Positions 7,075 through 13,603 of a stretch of DNA of 38,122 bases are shown here, one piece after another; the first letter of the stretch is position 1; each line of letters begins with the position of its first letter. Position numbers and translations under genes: made by a program. Source of the stretch: a virus; the IMG/VR virus record IMGVR_UViG_3300025759_000244, positions 1 through 38,122 of that record; one strand, given 5' to 3'. The notes under the pieces were generated by a model that saw nothing but the letters and a program-made list of their open reading frames with translations, had not been told where the DNA came from and did no database searches.

Positions 7075-7337
7075 AAAAAGTACCAGAAGGCTATGCTATG
7101 ACTGAGTATGAGATGGAAGCAAATAAATGGTGTGTTAACAATAATATTACCATAACAGTAAGACAAGTTACTTGGAGGGAAAAGAAATACTATGTTGATA
7201 TAGAAACAGGTAGGTTCCCTAATAGAAAGCTTATTGCAACGTCTCCAGAGAAATATAATTACAAAACTGCACAAAAAAAGGCAGCAGAATACAGAGTTTA
7301 TTACTATAATAAAAGAGAAATAAAAGATGAGGACTAA
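7065..7337 (+). CDS. Small conserved phage protein, unknown function
   Basis: 90 aa from GTG 7065, which overlaps the primase stop; ATG 7098 (MTEYEMEANKWC) is an alternative start. The pattern KWCVNNNITITVRQVTW..YYVDIETGR.. ends in a Tyr/Lys-rich helix (AAEYRVYYYNKRE). I recall this type of protein from phage replication modules but know no function. It overlaps the next gene by 11 bases. Confidence 0.6.
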   Translation: MGIKKVPEGYAMTEYEMEANKWCVNNNITITVRQVTWREKKYYVDIETGRFPNRKLIATSPEKYNYKTAQKKAAEYRVYYYNKREIKDED

Positions 7338-7968
7338 ATTTGAGAATGCTAACGAAGCATATGAATACTTTTACGATAAGATATTAGTTGAAGGTATTGA
7401 GTTTGATAACACGAGAGCGCTATTTAATGTTGGCTTTTATATTACTAATCCAGGCATGAAGTCTATAACAAATATAGAACGTAAATGGAAATTACACTAC
7501 GCTTATGCTGAATGGCAATGGTACTTATCTGGCGATCCTAATATAAGCAAGTTAGGATATATATACGGTAAAGTCCCTAAAATATGGAAACGTATGGCTG
7601 ATAAGTATGGTGATGTTAATTCTAACTATGGGTACCAATGGCTAAGAGGTGATCAACTTGAAAAAGTAATTAATCTTTTAAAAGAAAATCCAAAAACAAG
7701 ACAGGCTGCGATAAGTATATATGATGGCAAAGAAATAGACAAATATGATAACGACACGCCATGTACTTATGCGATACAATTTACGATAATAAACAATGAG
7801 CTGTGTATGTCTGTCTATATGCGATCTAATGACCTCTGGTATGGTTTCTGCAACGACCAATACCAATTTGCATCATTGCAGCAATTAGTTGCAGACGAAC
7901 TGTCTATGGACACCGGGTGGTACTACCACCACGCACATAATTTACACTTATATAATGATAAGATTTGA
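7327..7968 (+). CDS. Thymidylate synthase-fold pyrimidine methylase; predicted dCMP hydroxymethylase-like
   Basis: 213 aa. By coincidence of length, numbering matches E. coli ThyA across the active site: C146 (nucleophile, in TPCTY), Q151, R166-S167-N168-D169, H207 and Y209 (HLY). E62 in EWQWYLSGD corresponds to the general-base Glu. The position of ThyA N177, which selects dUMP, is Asp (D177, in FCNDQY). T4 dCMP hydroxymethylase also has Asp there, 31 residues after its Cys, and the same Asn-to-Asp change is known to favour dCMP. I therefore predict action on dCMP (methylation or hydroxymethylation with methylene-THF). The chain ends four residues after Y209, about 50 short of ThyA; T4 gp42 is also shorter than ThyA but not by this much. 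The C-terminal folate-closing tail is absent. Confidence 0.75.
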   Translation: MRTKFENANEAYEYFYDKILVEGIEFDNTRALFNVGFYITNPGMKSITNIERKWKLHYAYAEWQWYLSGDPNISKLGYIYGKVPKIWKRMADKYGDVNSNYGYQWLRGDQLEKVINLLKENPKTRQAAISIYDGKEIDKYDNDTPCTYAIQFTIINNELCMSVYMRSNDLWYGFCNDQYQFASLQQLVADELSMDTGWYYHHAHNLHLYNDKI

Positions 7969-8783
7969 AATATAAAATATACCACATTTTTAATAAAAAG
8001 ATCGGAGTAACACGTGATCTTTATAAGAGAGTTACGGAGCAACAAGGTTATGCTCCAGGAGAATATGAAGTTCTACTCGAGTCAGATGATATAGATTTAG
8101 TATCAGACTTAGAGTTAGAACTTCAACAGTCTTATGGCTATAATGTTGATAGTAAACCATATAACCAATTGTACAAAAACCAAAAACCAAATAATAATAA
8201 TAATAATATGAAAATAAACGCAACAGAACAAACATCAACCTTTCCATGTCCAGTTAACAAGTTAAAAGGTAGGCTTATGGATAATAAAGGTTTGACTTGG
8301 GAAACAGACCACGGTGAATTTGAGATTAACAGTGAAACAATACCTTGGATAGTAGCTAACGCCAAGACATCTATGTATAACCCAAATAGATGTTATATCT
8401 ACAACAAAGCTTATAACTATGTTTTCTTAACAGAAGATACTTATCCACAAGCCTACAGTCCATCAAACCACAGTATAATATACACACATATTGCACGAAC
8501 ATTTGAGCTTATAAGAAATTGGGCTCAAGAACGAGGGCTTTATGACTCTGGTGATTTAAAGACACAGTATGTCAAGTTAATAGAAGAAAGTGGTGAATTA
8601 GCTAGAGCTATATTAAAACACGACGATGATGAGTTTGTAGATGCTATAGGTGATATGGTTGTAGTATTAACCAATTTAGCACATCTAGGTGGTACAACAA
8701 TAGAACGTTGTATTGACTCTGCATACAACACTATAGCAAACAGAACTGGTAGCATGATAAACGGAACATTTGTTAAGGATTAA
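7965..8783 (+). CDS. Fusion of a GIY-YIG-like domain and a MazG-like pyrophosphohydrolase
   Basis: 272 aa from TTG 7965, overlapping the previous stop (TTGA). Residues 1-70 (YKIYHIFNKKIGVTRDLYKRVTEQQGY..ELELQQSYGYNVDS) resemble a GIY-YIG nuclease-type module. Residues 76-81 are six Asn encoded by (AAT)6, and Met82 (ATG 8208) directly follows. Residues 82-185 are unassigned. Residues 190-250 are MazG-like: KLIEESGELARAI gives the EExxE motif and DEFVDAIGDMVVVL the ExxD metal site, typical of all-alpha NTP pyrophosphohydrolases that remove unwanted dNTPs. The MazG part may also be made separately from ATG 8208. The catalytic state of the GIY-YIG part is uncertain. Confidence 0.7.
   Translation: MKYKIYHIFNKKIGVTRDLYKRVTEQQGYAPGEYEVLLESDDIDLVSDLELELQQSYGYNVDSKPYNQLYKNQKPNNNNNNMKINATEQTSTFPCPVNKLKGRLMDNKGLTWETDHGEFEINSETIPWIVANAKTSMYNPNRCYIYNKAYNYVFLTEDTYPQAYSPSNHSIIYTHIARTFELIRNWAQERGLYDSGDLKTQYVKLIEESGELARAILKHDDDEFVDAIGDMVVVLTNLAHLGGTTIERCIDSAYNTIANRTGSMINGTFVKD
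8190..8207 (+). repeat. (AAT)6 microsatellite at the domain seam
   Basis: Six perfect AAT triplets end directly at ATG 8208. In frame they encode six Asn joining the GIY-YIG-like and MazG-like parts. The tract also resembles the A/T-rich leaders seen before other starts in this window. Confidence 0.9.
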
Positions 8784-8998
8784 TGGCTATACGAGATCCA
8801 AAAAGTACTCACTACGAGTTATATAAAGGTACACAAGCTATCGACGTTATTGAGGCTGCTTTAACTAAAGATGAATTTATAGGTTTTTTGAAAGGCAACG
8901 CTTTGAAATATCAGCTACGTCTTGGTAAAAAAGATAATATGAGTAGAGAGTTTGAGAAAATAGAGTTTTACACTAAAGAAATAGAAAGATTAACATGA
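8783..8998 (+). CDS. DUF3310 (SaV-like) protein
   Basis: 71 aa. STHYELYKGTQAIDVIEAALTKDEFIGFLKGNALKYQLRLGKKDN.. matches the DUF3310 pattern (HYxxG..DvIe..lt.eef.gFlkGNaiKYllR..kK) found in many phages near nucleotide-metabolism genes. It ends in a charged helix (EIEFYTKEIERL-like). The biochemical role is unknown, although it is sometimes labelled nucleotide kinase. The ATG shares a base with the previous stop (TAATG). Confidence 0.75.
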   Translation: MAIRDPKSTHYELYKGTQAIDVIEAALTKDEFIGFLKGNALKYQLRLGKKDNMSREFEKIEFYTKEIERLT

Positions 8999-9252
8999 GA
9001 AATTACGTAACAAGAACACGAGATCAAATAGTGCTAGATGTTATTGAGAAAATAGATAACAGAAGCGTTATGGGTAACGACAAATATGGCGGAACCATGA
9101 TGAAAGAGATAGAAAATGGTGAAAAAGATTTAAAAGACTTCATCATCGATGTACAAGAAGAATTAATGGATGCTTTATTATACCTTGAATCTGCAAAACA
9201 TTGTCTAAACGATGCTATACAAGATGCTGCACTACGAATGGTTGCCGAGTAA
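8995..9252 (+). CDS. Small MazG/dNTP pyrophosphohydrolase-like protein
   Basis: 85 aa and mostly helical. GNDKYGGTMM..LKDFIIDVQEELMDALLYLESA has the arrangement KYG..(linker)..D.qeEl.Da..YL seen in phage dATP/dGTP pyrophosphohydrolase and MazG-like helical domains, with EE(x)2D as a candidate Mg site. It overlaps the preceding gene (ATGA) and, with the MazG fusion 200 bases upstream, would give the phage two dNTP-cleaning enzymes. It is short for a full MazG fold, so function is tentative. Confidence 0.5.
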   Translation: MRNYVTRTRDQIVLDVIEKIDNRSVMGNDKYGGTMMKEIENGEKDLKDFIIDVQEELMDALLYLESAKHCLNDAIQDAALRMVAE

Positions 9253-9707
9253 TGAAGAATCGATCAAGAAAAAAAAGAGGCCCTGTCAGAAGTAACAAAG
9301 TTACCTATGACGGGGTGACTTTTGCCTCTGGTTTAGAAAAATATATGTATCGAGCGCTTAAAAAAGCTAAGATAAAATTTGAATATGAGCCAAGAACATA
9401 CCAACTGTTAGAGTCATTTGAGTTTAGTAGTTGCGCTATAGAAAGACAAGCTAATGGTAAGGGTGACTTTAAAGACCGAGGAAACAAAAAAATACTTGGC
9501 ATTAAATACACACCAGATTTTGAAGGCGTTGGTTGGACATGTGAAACAAAAGGTAGAGCAAATGATAGCTTTCCTATTAGATACAAGTTATTTAAACATT
9601 GGGTTCAGAATAATGATCCTGGTAGGTTGCTTTTAAAGCCACAGTGTCAACGCGAGTGTGACGTAGCAATTGAATTAATACTACAATTAAAGAATGAAAA
9701 GGAATAA
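9252..9707 (+). CDS. DUF1064/endonuclease I-like PD-(D/E)XK nuclease (junction resolvase)
   Basis: 151 aa from ATG 9252 (TAATG overlap with the previous stop); a longer frame from 9201 only shadows the upstream gene. It has a basic N-terminus (KNRSRKKRG), then VTYDGVTFASGLEKYMYRALKK with E29, KYTPDFEG with D89, and TCETKGR with E98 and K100. This E..D..ExK set is the nuclease core of T7 endonuclease I and DUF1064 proteins, which cleave branched DNA. It fits with replication and recombination in this arm. Confidence 0.78.
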   Translation: MKNRSRKKRGPVRSNKVTYDGVTFASGLEKYMYRALKKAKIKFEYEPRTYQLLESFEFSSCAIERQANGKGDFKDRGNKKILGIKYTPDFEGVGWTCETKGRANDSFPIRYKLFKHWVQNNDPGRLLLKPQCQRECDVAIELILQLKNEKE

Positions 9708-9855
9708 TAAGATCGTAACCGCACAACAAAAAAGACTAGCACGAATAAAATATGGTGAACGTCAAGTTGACAAATGGATAAAATGGAGATTGCAGCGATT
9801 TGGCTGTGTAAAGTATAAAGATTTAATAAAACAACAAGAAAAAAACGGAATATGA
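9694..9855 (+). CDS. Small basic protein, unknown function
   Basis: ATG 9694 lies inside the end of the resolvase gene and the frame ends at TGA 9853-9855, overlapping the next ATG (ATATGA). The 53 residues are rich in Arg, Lys and Gln: MKRNNKIVTAQQKRLARIKY, then GERQVDKWIKWRLQRFGC, ending KQQEKNGI. Overlap with genes on both sides supports translation. It is probably nucleic-acid binding; no family is recognised. Confidence 0.55.
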   Translation: MKRNNKIVTAQQKRLARIKYGERQVDKWIKWRLQRFGCVKYKDLIKQQEKNGI

Positions 9856-10034
9856 GAACAGACTGGAGTTTAAGTATCGGGCTATATCCTGGTATGTTGT
9901 TCGGATTTAGAACATACGAACACGAAAGTGAAACCTTTAATAAGGTAACACATGTATTTTATTTGCCATTTGTAGATTTGGCTTTAGAAATAATGAGAAT
10001 AAATAACGAAGAAGAAAACAATGACGAAGGATAA
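9852..10034 (+). CDS. Small protein, unknown function
   Basis: 60 aa. It starts MRTDWSLSIGLYPGMLFGFR, continues with THVFYLPFVDLALEIMRI and has an acidic tail (NNEEENNDEG). It overlaps both neighbours by 4 and 14 bases. The pattern LSIGLYPGxLFGFRxY..V.YLPF.Dl.l is one I recall from other phages upstream of ribonucleotide reductase or nuclease genes, with no known role. Confidence 0.6.
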   Translation: MRTDWSLSIGLYPGMLFGFRTYEHESETFNKVTHVFYLPFVDLALEIMRINNEEENNDEG

Positions 10035-11892
10035 AAAGTTGTTAAGTGATATAACTGTGCACAATAAGTATGCGCGTTATTTAAAAGATGAAAACCGTAG
10101 AGAGACATGGTTAGAGCTAGTTACCAGGAACAAGGATATGCACATAAAAAAATATCCAAACTTAAAAGATAACATTGAGGAACTATATGTTAAATACGTA
10201 ATACCTAAGAAAGTATTACCTTCGATGAGATCGTTACAGTTTGGTGGTAAAGCAATAGAGCTAAATAACTCTAGAATATACAATTGTGCATTTATGCCTG
10301 TTGATAGTATACACTCTTTTAGTGAAGCTATGTTTTTATTATTAGGTGGAACAGGTGTTGGCTATTCTGTGCAAAATCACAATATAGAAAAACTACCTGA
10401 GATACGTAAACCTAACTACAATAGACACAAGAGATACATAGTACAGGATAGCATAATGGGTTGGGCTGACGCTATTAAAACGTTATTTAAGTCCTACACC
10501 GGAAAGCTAACATCGCATATAACATTTGATCTATCTGATATTAGAGAAAAAGGTGCTGCGTTAGTAACAGCTGGAGGTAAAGCTCCTGGACCTGAGCCAC
10601 TTAGGTTGTGCTTAGTTCAAATTGAAGCCATACTTAGACAGAAAAAAGATCGACATCAATTAACAGATATAGAGTGCCACGATATAATGTGTCATATAGC
10701 TGATGCTGTTTTAGCTGGTGGTATAAGAAGAGCAGCTATGATCTCGTTGTTTGATTTAAACTCAGAAGCAATGCTTAGCGCTAAGGTTGGAGCTTGGTGG
10801 GAAACAAACCCACAGAGAGGTCGAGCTAATAATTCAGTATCATTATTAAGACACAAGATCGATAAAGAGACCTTCTTTAATCTAATGGAAAGAGTAGAAG
10901 CATCTGGATCTGGTGAACCTGGTATATACTTAACCAACGATAAAACCTGGGGTACAAATCCATGTTGCGAAATAGCTTTAAGACCATATCAGTTTTGTAA
11001 TTTGACTGAGATTAACATGTCTACAATTAAAGATCAAGAGGACTTTGATAACTGTAGTTCTGCTGCGGCATTCTTAGGAACGTTACAAGCTGGTTATACA
11101 GACTTTCATTATCTAAGGGATATATGGCAAAGGACTACAGAAAAAGATGCGTTAATCGGCGTATCTATGACGGGTATAGCTGATAAAAATGTTTTAGGTT
11201 TAAGCTTCAACAAAGCCGCAGAGACTGTTAAGAGCACAAATGCTTTTTATGCTAATAAAATAAATATAAACCAAGCGGCAAGGGCTACTTGTGTTAAACC
11301 AGCTGGAACAACTAGTTTAGTTTTAGGTACTAGTAGTGGGATTCATGCTTGGCATAGTGAATACTATATTAGAAGAATGCGTATAGGTAAAAATGAAGCT
11401 ATATATAAATACTTAAACGCTGTGTTACCAAAAGGGTTTTTAGAAGACGAGTTCTTTAGTCCAACAACAACAGCAGTTTTATCTATTCCACAAAAAGCAC
11501 CAGATGGAGCTATAACTAGAAAAGAGTCTGCATTAGATTTGCTTGAAAGAGTTAAACAAATATCTAAAGATTGGGTTCAACCAGGCACAGTTGATGGTGC
11601 TAATACACACAATGTGTCTTGCACTGTTACAGTTAAACCTAGTGAATGGAAAGAAATTAGTAGCTGGATGTGGGAGAACAAAAAATACTATAATGGTCTA
11701 TCTGTATTACCAGAAGATGGTGGAACATATAAGCAGACACCGTTTGAAGACTGTTCTAAGGAAACATATGAGAGAATGATGAACGATTTATTAAGCGTTA
11801 ATCTTGACATGTCATTAGTTTCAGAGGATTTTGATGCGACGTCGTTCTCAGAAATACTTGCTTGTGCTGGTGGTGCTTGCGAAATCAAATAA
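10021..11892 (+). CDS. nrdJ: Class II (adenosylcobalamin-dependent) ribonucleotide reductase
   Basis: 623 aa. Cysteine spacing fits the monomeric Lactobacillus leichmannii RTPR: C89 (YNCAFMPV) and C326 (QFCN) are the reducible pair, and N313-P-C315-C-E317 holds the thiyl radical Cys and its Asn/Glu partners (C315 to C326 is 11, as 408 to 419 in RTPR). C615 and C620 (CAGGAC) form the C-terminal shuttle pair. KPAGTTSLVLGTSSGIHAWHS is the phosphate-binding loop. It converts ribonucleotides (probably triphosphates) to deoxyribonucleotides and needs B12 from the host or medium, but no oxygen and no second subunit. A strong hairpin follows at 11914. Confidence 0.93.
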   Translation: MTKDKKLLSDITVHNKYARYLKDENRRETWLELVTRNKDMHIKKYPNLKDNIEELYVKYVIPKKVLPSMRSLQFGGKAIELNNSRIYNCAFMPVDSIHSFSEAMFLLLGGTGVGYSVQNHNIEKLPEIRKPNYNRHKRYIVQDSIMGWADAIKTLFKSYTGKLTSHITFDLSDIREKGAALVTAGGKAPGPEPLRLCLVQIEAILRQKKDRHQLTDIECHDIMCHIADAVLAGGIRRAAMISLFDLNSEAMLSAKVGAWWETNPQRGRANNSVSLLRHKIDKETFFNLMERVEASGSGEPGIYLTNDKTWGTNPCCEIALRPYQFCNLTEINMSTIKDQEDFDNCSSAAAFLGTLQAGYTDFHYLRDIWQRTTEKDALIGVSMTGIADKNVLGLSFNKAAETVKSTNAFYANKININQAARATCVKPAGTTSLVLGTSSGIHAWHSEYYIRRMRIGKNEAIYKYLNAVLPKGFLEDEFFSPTTTAVLSIPQKAPDGAITRKESALDLLERVKQISKDWVQPGTVDGANTHNVSCTVTVKPSEWKEISSWMWENKKYYNGLSVLPEDGGTYKQTPFEDCSKETYERMMNDLLSVNLDMSLVSEDFDATSFSEILACAGGACEIK

Positions 11893-11913
11893 CTATTTAA
11901 TTTAAAACTATAC

Positions 11914-11944
11914 ATGAGCCATAAATACAACTTTTATGGCTCAT
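11914..11944 (+). terminator. Strong intrinsic-type hairpin after nrdJ
   Basis: ATGAGCCATAAA (11914-11925) and TTTATGGCTCAT (11933-11944) form a perfect 12-bp stem with a 7-base loop, starting 21 bases after the nrdJ stop. The stem runs into TTTAACC, a weak U-tract. It probably ends the plus-strand nucleotide-metabolism operon. Confidence 0.8.
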
Positions 11945-12009
11945 TTAACCAACAAAAATGATCTATTAAATACTACTTTTTTAGAGATACAGATAACGAA
12001 AGCAACCTT

Positions 12010-12234
12010 TTGGATGGGAAAACTTACCACGCAGCAGGTTATGTTGAAAAACTATATTGCGAAATAGGAAAGCCGAACAGGAGTGGGAAAGACCTTGCAG
12101 TAATTTTTTTTGAACCATTTGAAGGAACAATAACAAGTGCTTGGAGAGCATTGGATGAAGTTGAACTATTTGAGGTTGCTGAATGGGAATACAAACAACT
12201 GATTGAAAAGTTTGATATGTTCTTTGATTATTAG
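12010..12234 (+). CDS. Small conserved protein with uncertain start
   Basis: From TTG 12010 the frame gives 74 aa, LDGKTYHAAGYVEKLY.. ending ..EYKQLIEKFDMFFDY. The frame is open back to 11962 and encodes SIKYYFFRDTDNESNL just before, which reads like the genuine N-terminus. The nearby ATG 11958 (ATGATCTATTAA) is out of frame by one. So the natural start seems broken by a small indel, or a non-ATG start such as ATT 11965 is used. It is the only plus-strand gene after the nrdJ hairpin and lies 19 bases from the convergent lysis operon. Function unknown. Confidence 0.5.
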   Translation: MDGKTYHAAGYVEKLYCEIGKPNRSGKDLAVIFFEPFEGTITSAWRALDEVELFEVAEWEYKQLIEKFDMFFDY

Positions 12235-12253
12235 CAACTGTTATGCTTTCGTT

Positions 12254-12628
12254 TTAATGCAGCAACCCAAACAACAAAGCAATAATAACCCCTCCTAACG
12301 CAATCTTACGTGTTCTAAGCAACTTTCTATTTTTCTGTATTGTTTCATCTTTATAGTAAATTAGAGAGTCGTTTAGAATGCTTGAGATATTCTCCCAGTT
12401 CTTTATTTCCATTTTATATGTTAGCATCTTCTTGTCTTGTAAACCAATGACAGCACCTTGTTCGCTCCTAGTGTTAAGTAAATCAACAATCATTATGTTG
12501 TCTAACCTATATTGGTCAACTGTTGTACACACACTATCTCTCTTGAGCGTATCTTGTGCGCAAGCTATCCCTGATAATAAGCTGAACGCTGTCGTTACTA
12601 AGATAAATATACTTAATCTCTTTTTCAT
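12254..12628 (-). CDS. Lysis-cassette membrane protein with signal peptide and C-terminal TM
   Basis: 124 aa. Residues 1-24 are a signal sequence (KKRLSIFILVTTAFSLLSGIAC), cleaved at A-x-A or, less likely, lipid-modified at the Cys. The middle is helical and charged. Residues 108-123 (IALGGVIIALLFGLL) are a C-terminal membrane anchor. It starts 95 bases inside the preceding gene in another frame, an arrangement that recalls overlapping Rz/Rz1 spanin genes. It is the last gene of the minus-strand operon. Likely roles are an outer spanin-like or holin-like protein; which one is undecided. Confidence 0.55.
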   Translation of the reverse strand: MKKRLSIFILVTTAFSLLSGIACAQDTLKRDSVCTTVDQYRLDNIMIVDLLNTRSEQGAVIGLQDKKMLTYKMEIKNWENISSILNDSLIYYKDETIQKNRKLLRTRKIALGGVIIALLFGLLH

Positions 12629-12845
12629 TCTTTATTCTCCATTTCATAACTACCTCTCGCTCTATTATAGTTAAAGTATCCCTAACGTTTCTTATAGAGT
12701 CTATTCGAGAGTATAAATTGCTTAATGTTTCTTTTTCACCTTTGTCTTTAACGGTTAAAAACAATATATTACCAATACTTATAGCTAGTATACAGACTAA
12801 TACAATTACAAAGGTTCTACGCACTGATCTTTCTGGCAAACTCAC
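12534..12845 (-). CDS. Inner-membrane spanin-like (Rz-like) protein
   Basis: 103 aa. It has a short basic N-terminus, one transmembrane helix at about 11-32 (TFVIVLVCILAISIGNILFL), then a periplasmic charged region with coiled-coil character (LYSRIDSIRNVRDTLTIIEREV..SNDSVQLIIRDSLRTRY). This N-in type II topology with a helical ectodomain is what i-spanins show. It overlaps the amidase by 29 bases and the downstream TM protein by 95 bases. No similarity to Rz is claimed beyond layout and context. Confidence 0.55.
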   Translation of the reverse strand: MSLPERSVRRTFVIVLVCILAISIGNILFLTVKDKGEKETLSNLYSRIDSIRNVRDTLTIIEREVVMKWRIKNEKEIKYIYLSNDSVQLIIRDSLRTRYAQER

Positions 12846-13335
12846 TTATTAAATCAGCATACTTGCAAACATCTTTGAATTTGTTTGCTTCTAAATTTGT
12901 CCCAAAAAAAGGCTCAACTAACAAGCCAGTTGGGATACCACTTGCTACAGCCCAGTAACCTCTTTGATTACTATTACTTAGTGGCTTAGCACCCCTATTT
13001 CTACTGCCATATTCATCGGCAACCATATCACAAAACAATTTAGAAAATCTTTTACCCTCTTCGTTTGTGTGAAAGTATAAGCATTCAACACCACTCGCTT
13101 GTGGGATTGCAGCATTAAAATGTAACTCTATAGTTAGATCATAGTTAGATAATTTACCGTATGTGGCTTTCATCTTTCTACGATAACTGCTGTTGGGTTT
13201 ATGTACAAAATAATCTAAACCAGTTTTCTTAGCAACCTCGATATTATAATTATATTCAGACTTACCTATATAGCTAGACTTAGCACCTTTGCTAATCCAA
13301 TCATGTCCAACAACTAGTGCTATATCTCTTTTCAT
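12817..13335 (-). CDS. N-acetylmuramoyl-L-alanine amidase (Amidase_3), endolysin
   Basis: 172 aa. Zinc ligands are H11 (VVGHD), E27 (GKSEYNYN) and H72 (IELHFNA), and the catalytic Glu is near 141 (LLVEPFFGTN), the Amidase_3/AmiC set. The segment ASGVECLYF and the NRGAKPL loop are typical of phage members of the family. It cuts the amide bond between muramic acid and the stem peptide. No signal peptide is visible, so release would need a holin or membrane collapse. It begins within the stop of the lipoprotein gene (ATGA). Confidence 0.88.
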   Translation of the reverse strand: MKRDIALVVGHDWISKGAKSSYIGKSEYNYNIEVAKKTGLDYFVHKPNSSYRRKMKATYGKLSNYDLTIELHFNAAIPQASGVECLYFHTNEEGKRFSKLFCDMVADEYGSRNRGAKPLSNSNQRGYWAVASGIPTGLLVEPFFGTNLEANKFKDVCKYADLISEFARKISA

Positions 13336-13508
13336 TTCACTAGTTTAATTGTATCCACAACCATTGAGTCTTTAACACATATAAAGCTCGTATCAAACTT
13401 AACAACTACAGAATCAGCTATATAATTATCTACTAAAAACGAATTGCTTTTTTTAACACAAGAAACCATTGCTAACAACGTTAACGATGCTATAATTACT
13501 TTTTTCAT
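13332..13508 (-). CDS. Small lipoprotein, candidate outer spanin
   Basis: 58 aa from ATG 13508 (MKKVIIASLTLLAMVSCVKK). A GTG at 13523 would add five residues, but the ATG follows a typical A/T-rich leader. The signal ends LLAMVSC, a Bacteroidota-style lipobox with acylated Cys at 17. The mature part is about 40 residues and rich in Val, Asp and Ser. First gene of the lysis cassette, transcribed leftwards; its leader contains palindrome copy 3 and an extra half-site. A small lipoprotein beside an Rz-like protein suggests an o-spanin. Confidence 0.6.
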   Translation of the reverse strand: MKKVIIASLTLLAMVSCVKKSNSFLVDNYIADSVVVKFDTSFICVKDSMVVDTIKLVK

Positions 13509-13553
13509 ATTTATTATTATCACTTATTAGCCTATAAATCTAACACTGTTGTA

Positions 13554-13596
13554 TGACATTAGCCTATTACTTACTTATCTTTATAGGCTATTGTCA
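13554..13596. repeat. 43-bp imperfect palindrome, copy 3, with half-site
   Basis: Read on the minus strand: TGACA-A-TAGCCTAT, a 15-base loop, ATAGGCTA-A-TGTCA. Both arms are identical to copy 2 and the loops match at most positions. It lies between the end of the 2714-aa gene (7 bases away) and the lysis lipoprotein start. Fourteen bases or so further on, TTATAGGCTAATA (minus strand of 13528-13540) repeats the right-arm core as a half-site. Confidence 0.88.
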
Positions 13597-13603
13597 CCCT
13601 TTA

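Noticed and set aside
8190-8207. (AAT)6 as a phase-variation switch
   Set aside because: Gain or loss of triplets cannot shift the frame; it could only change linker length or leader strength.
1141-13596. The palindromes as a CRISPR array
   Set aside because: Only three copies, far apart, without regular spacers or cas genes.
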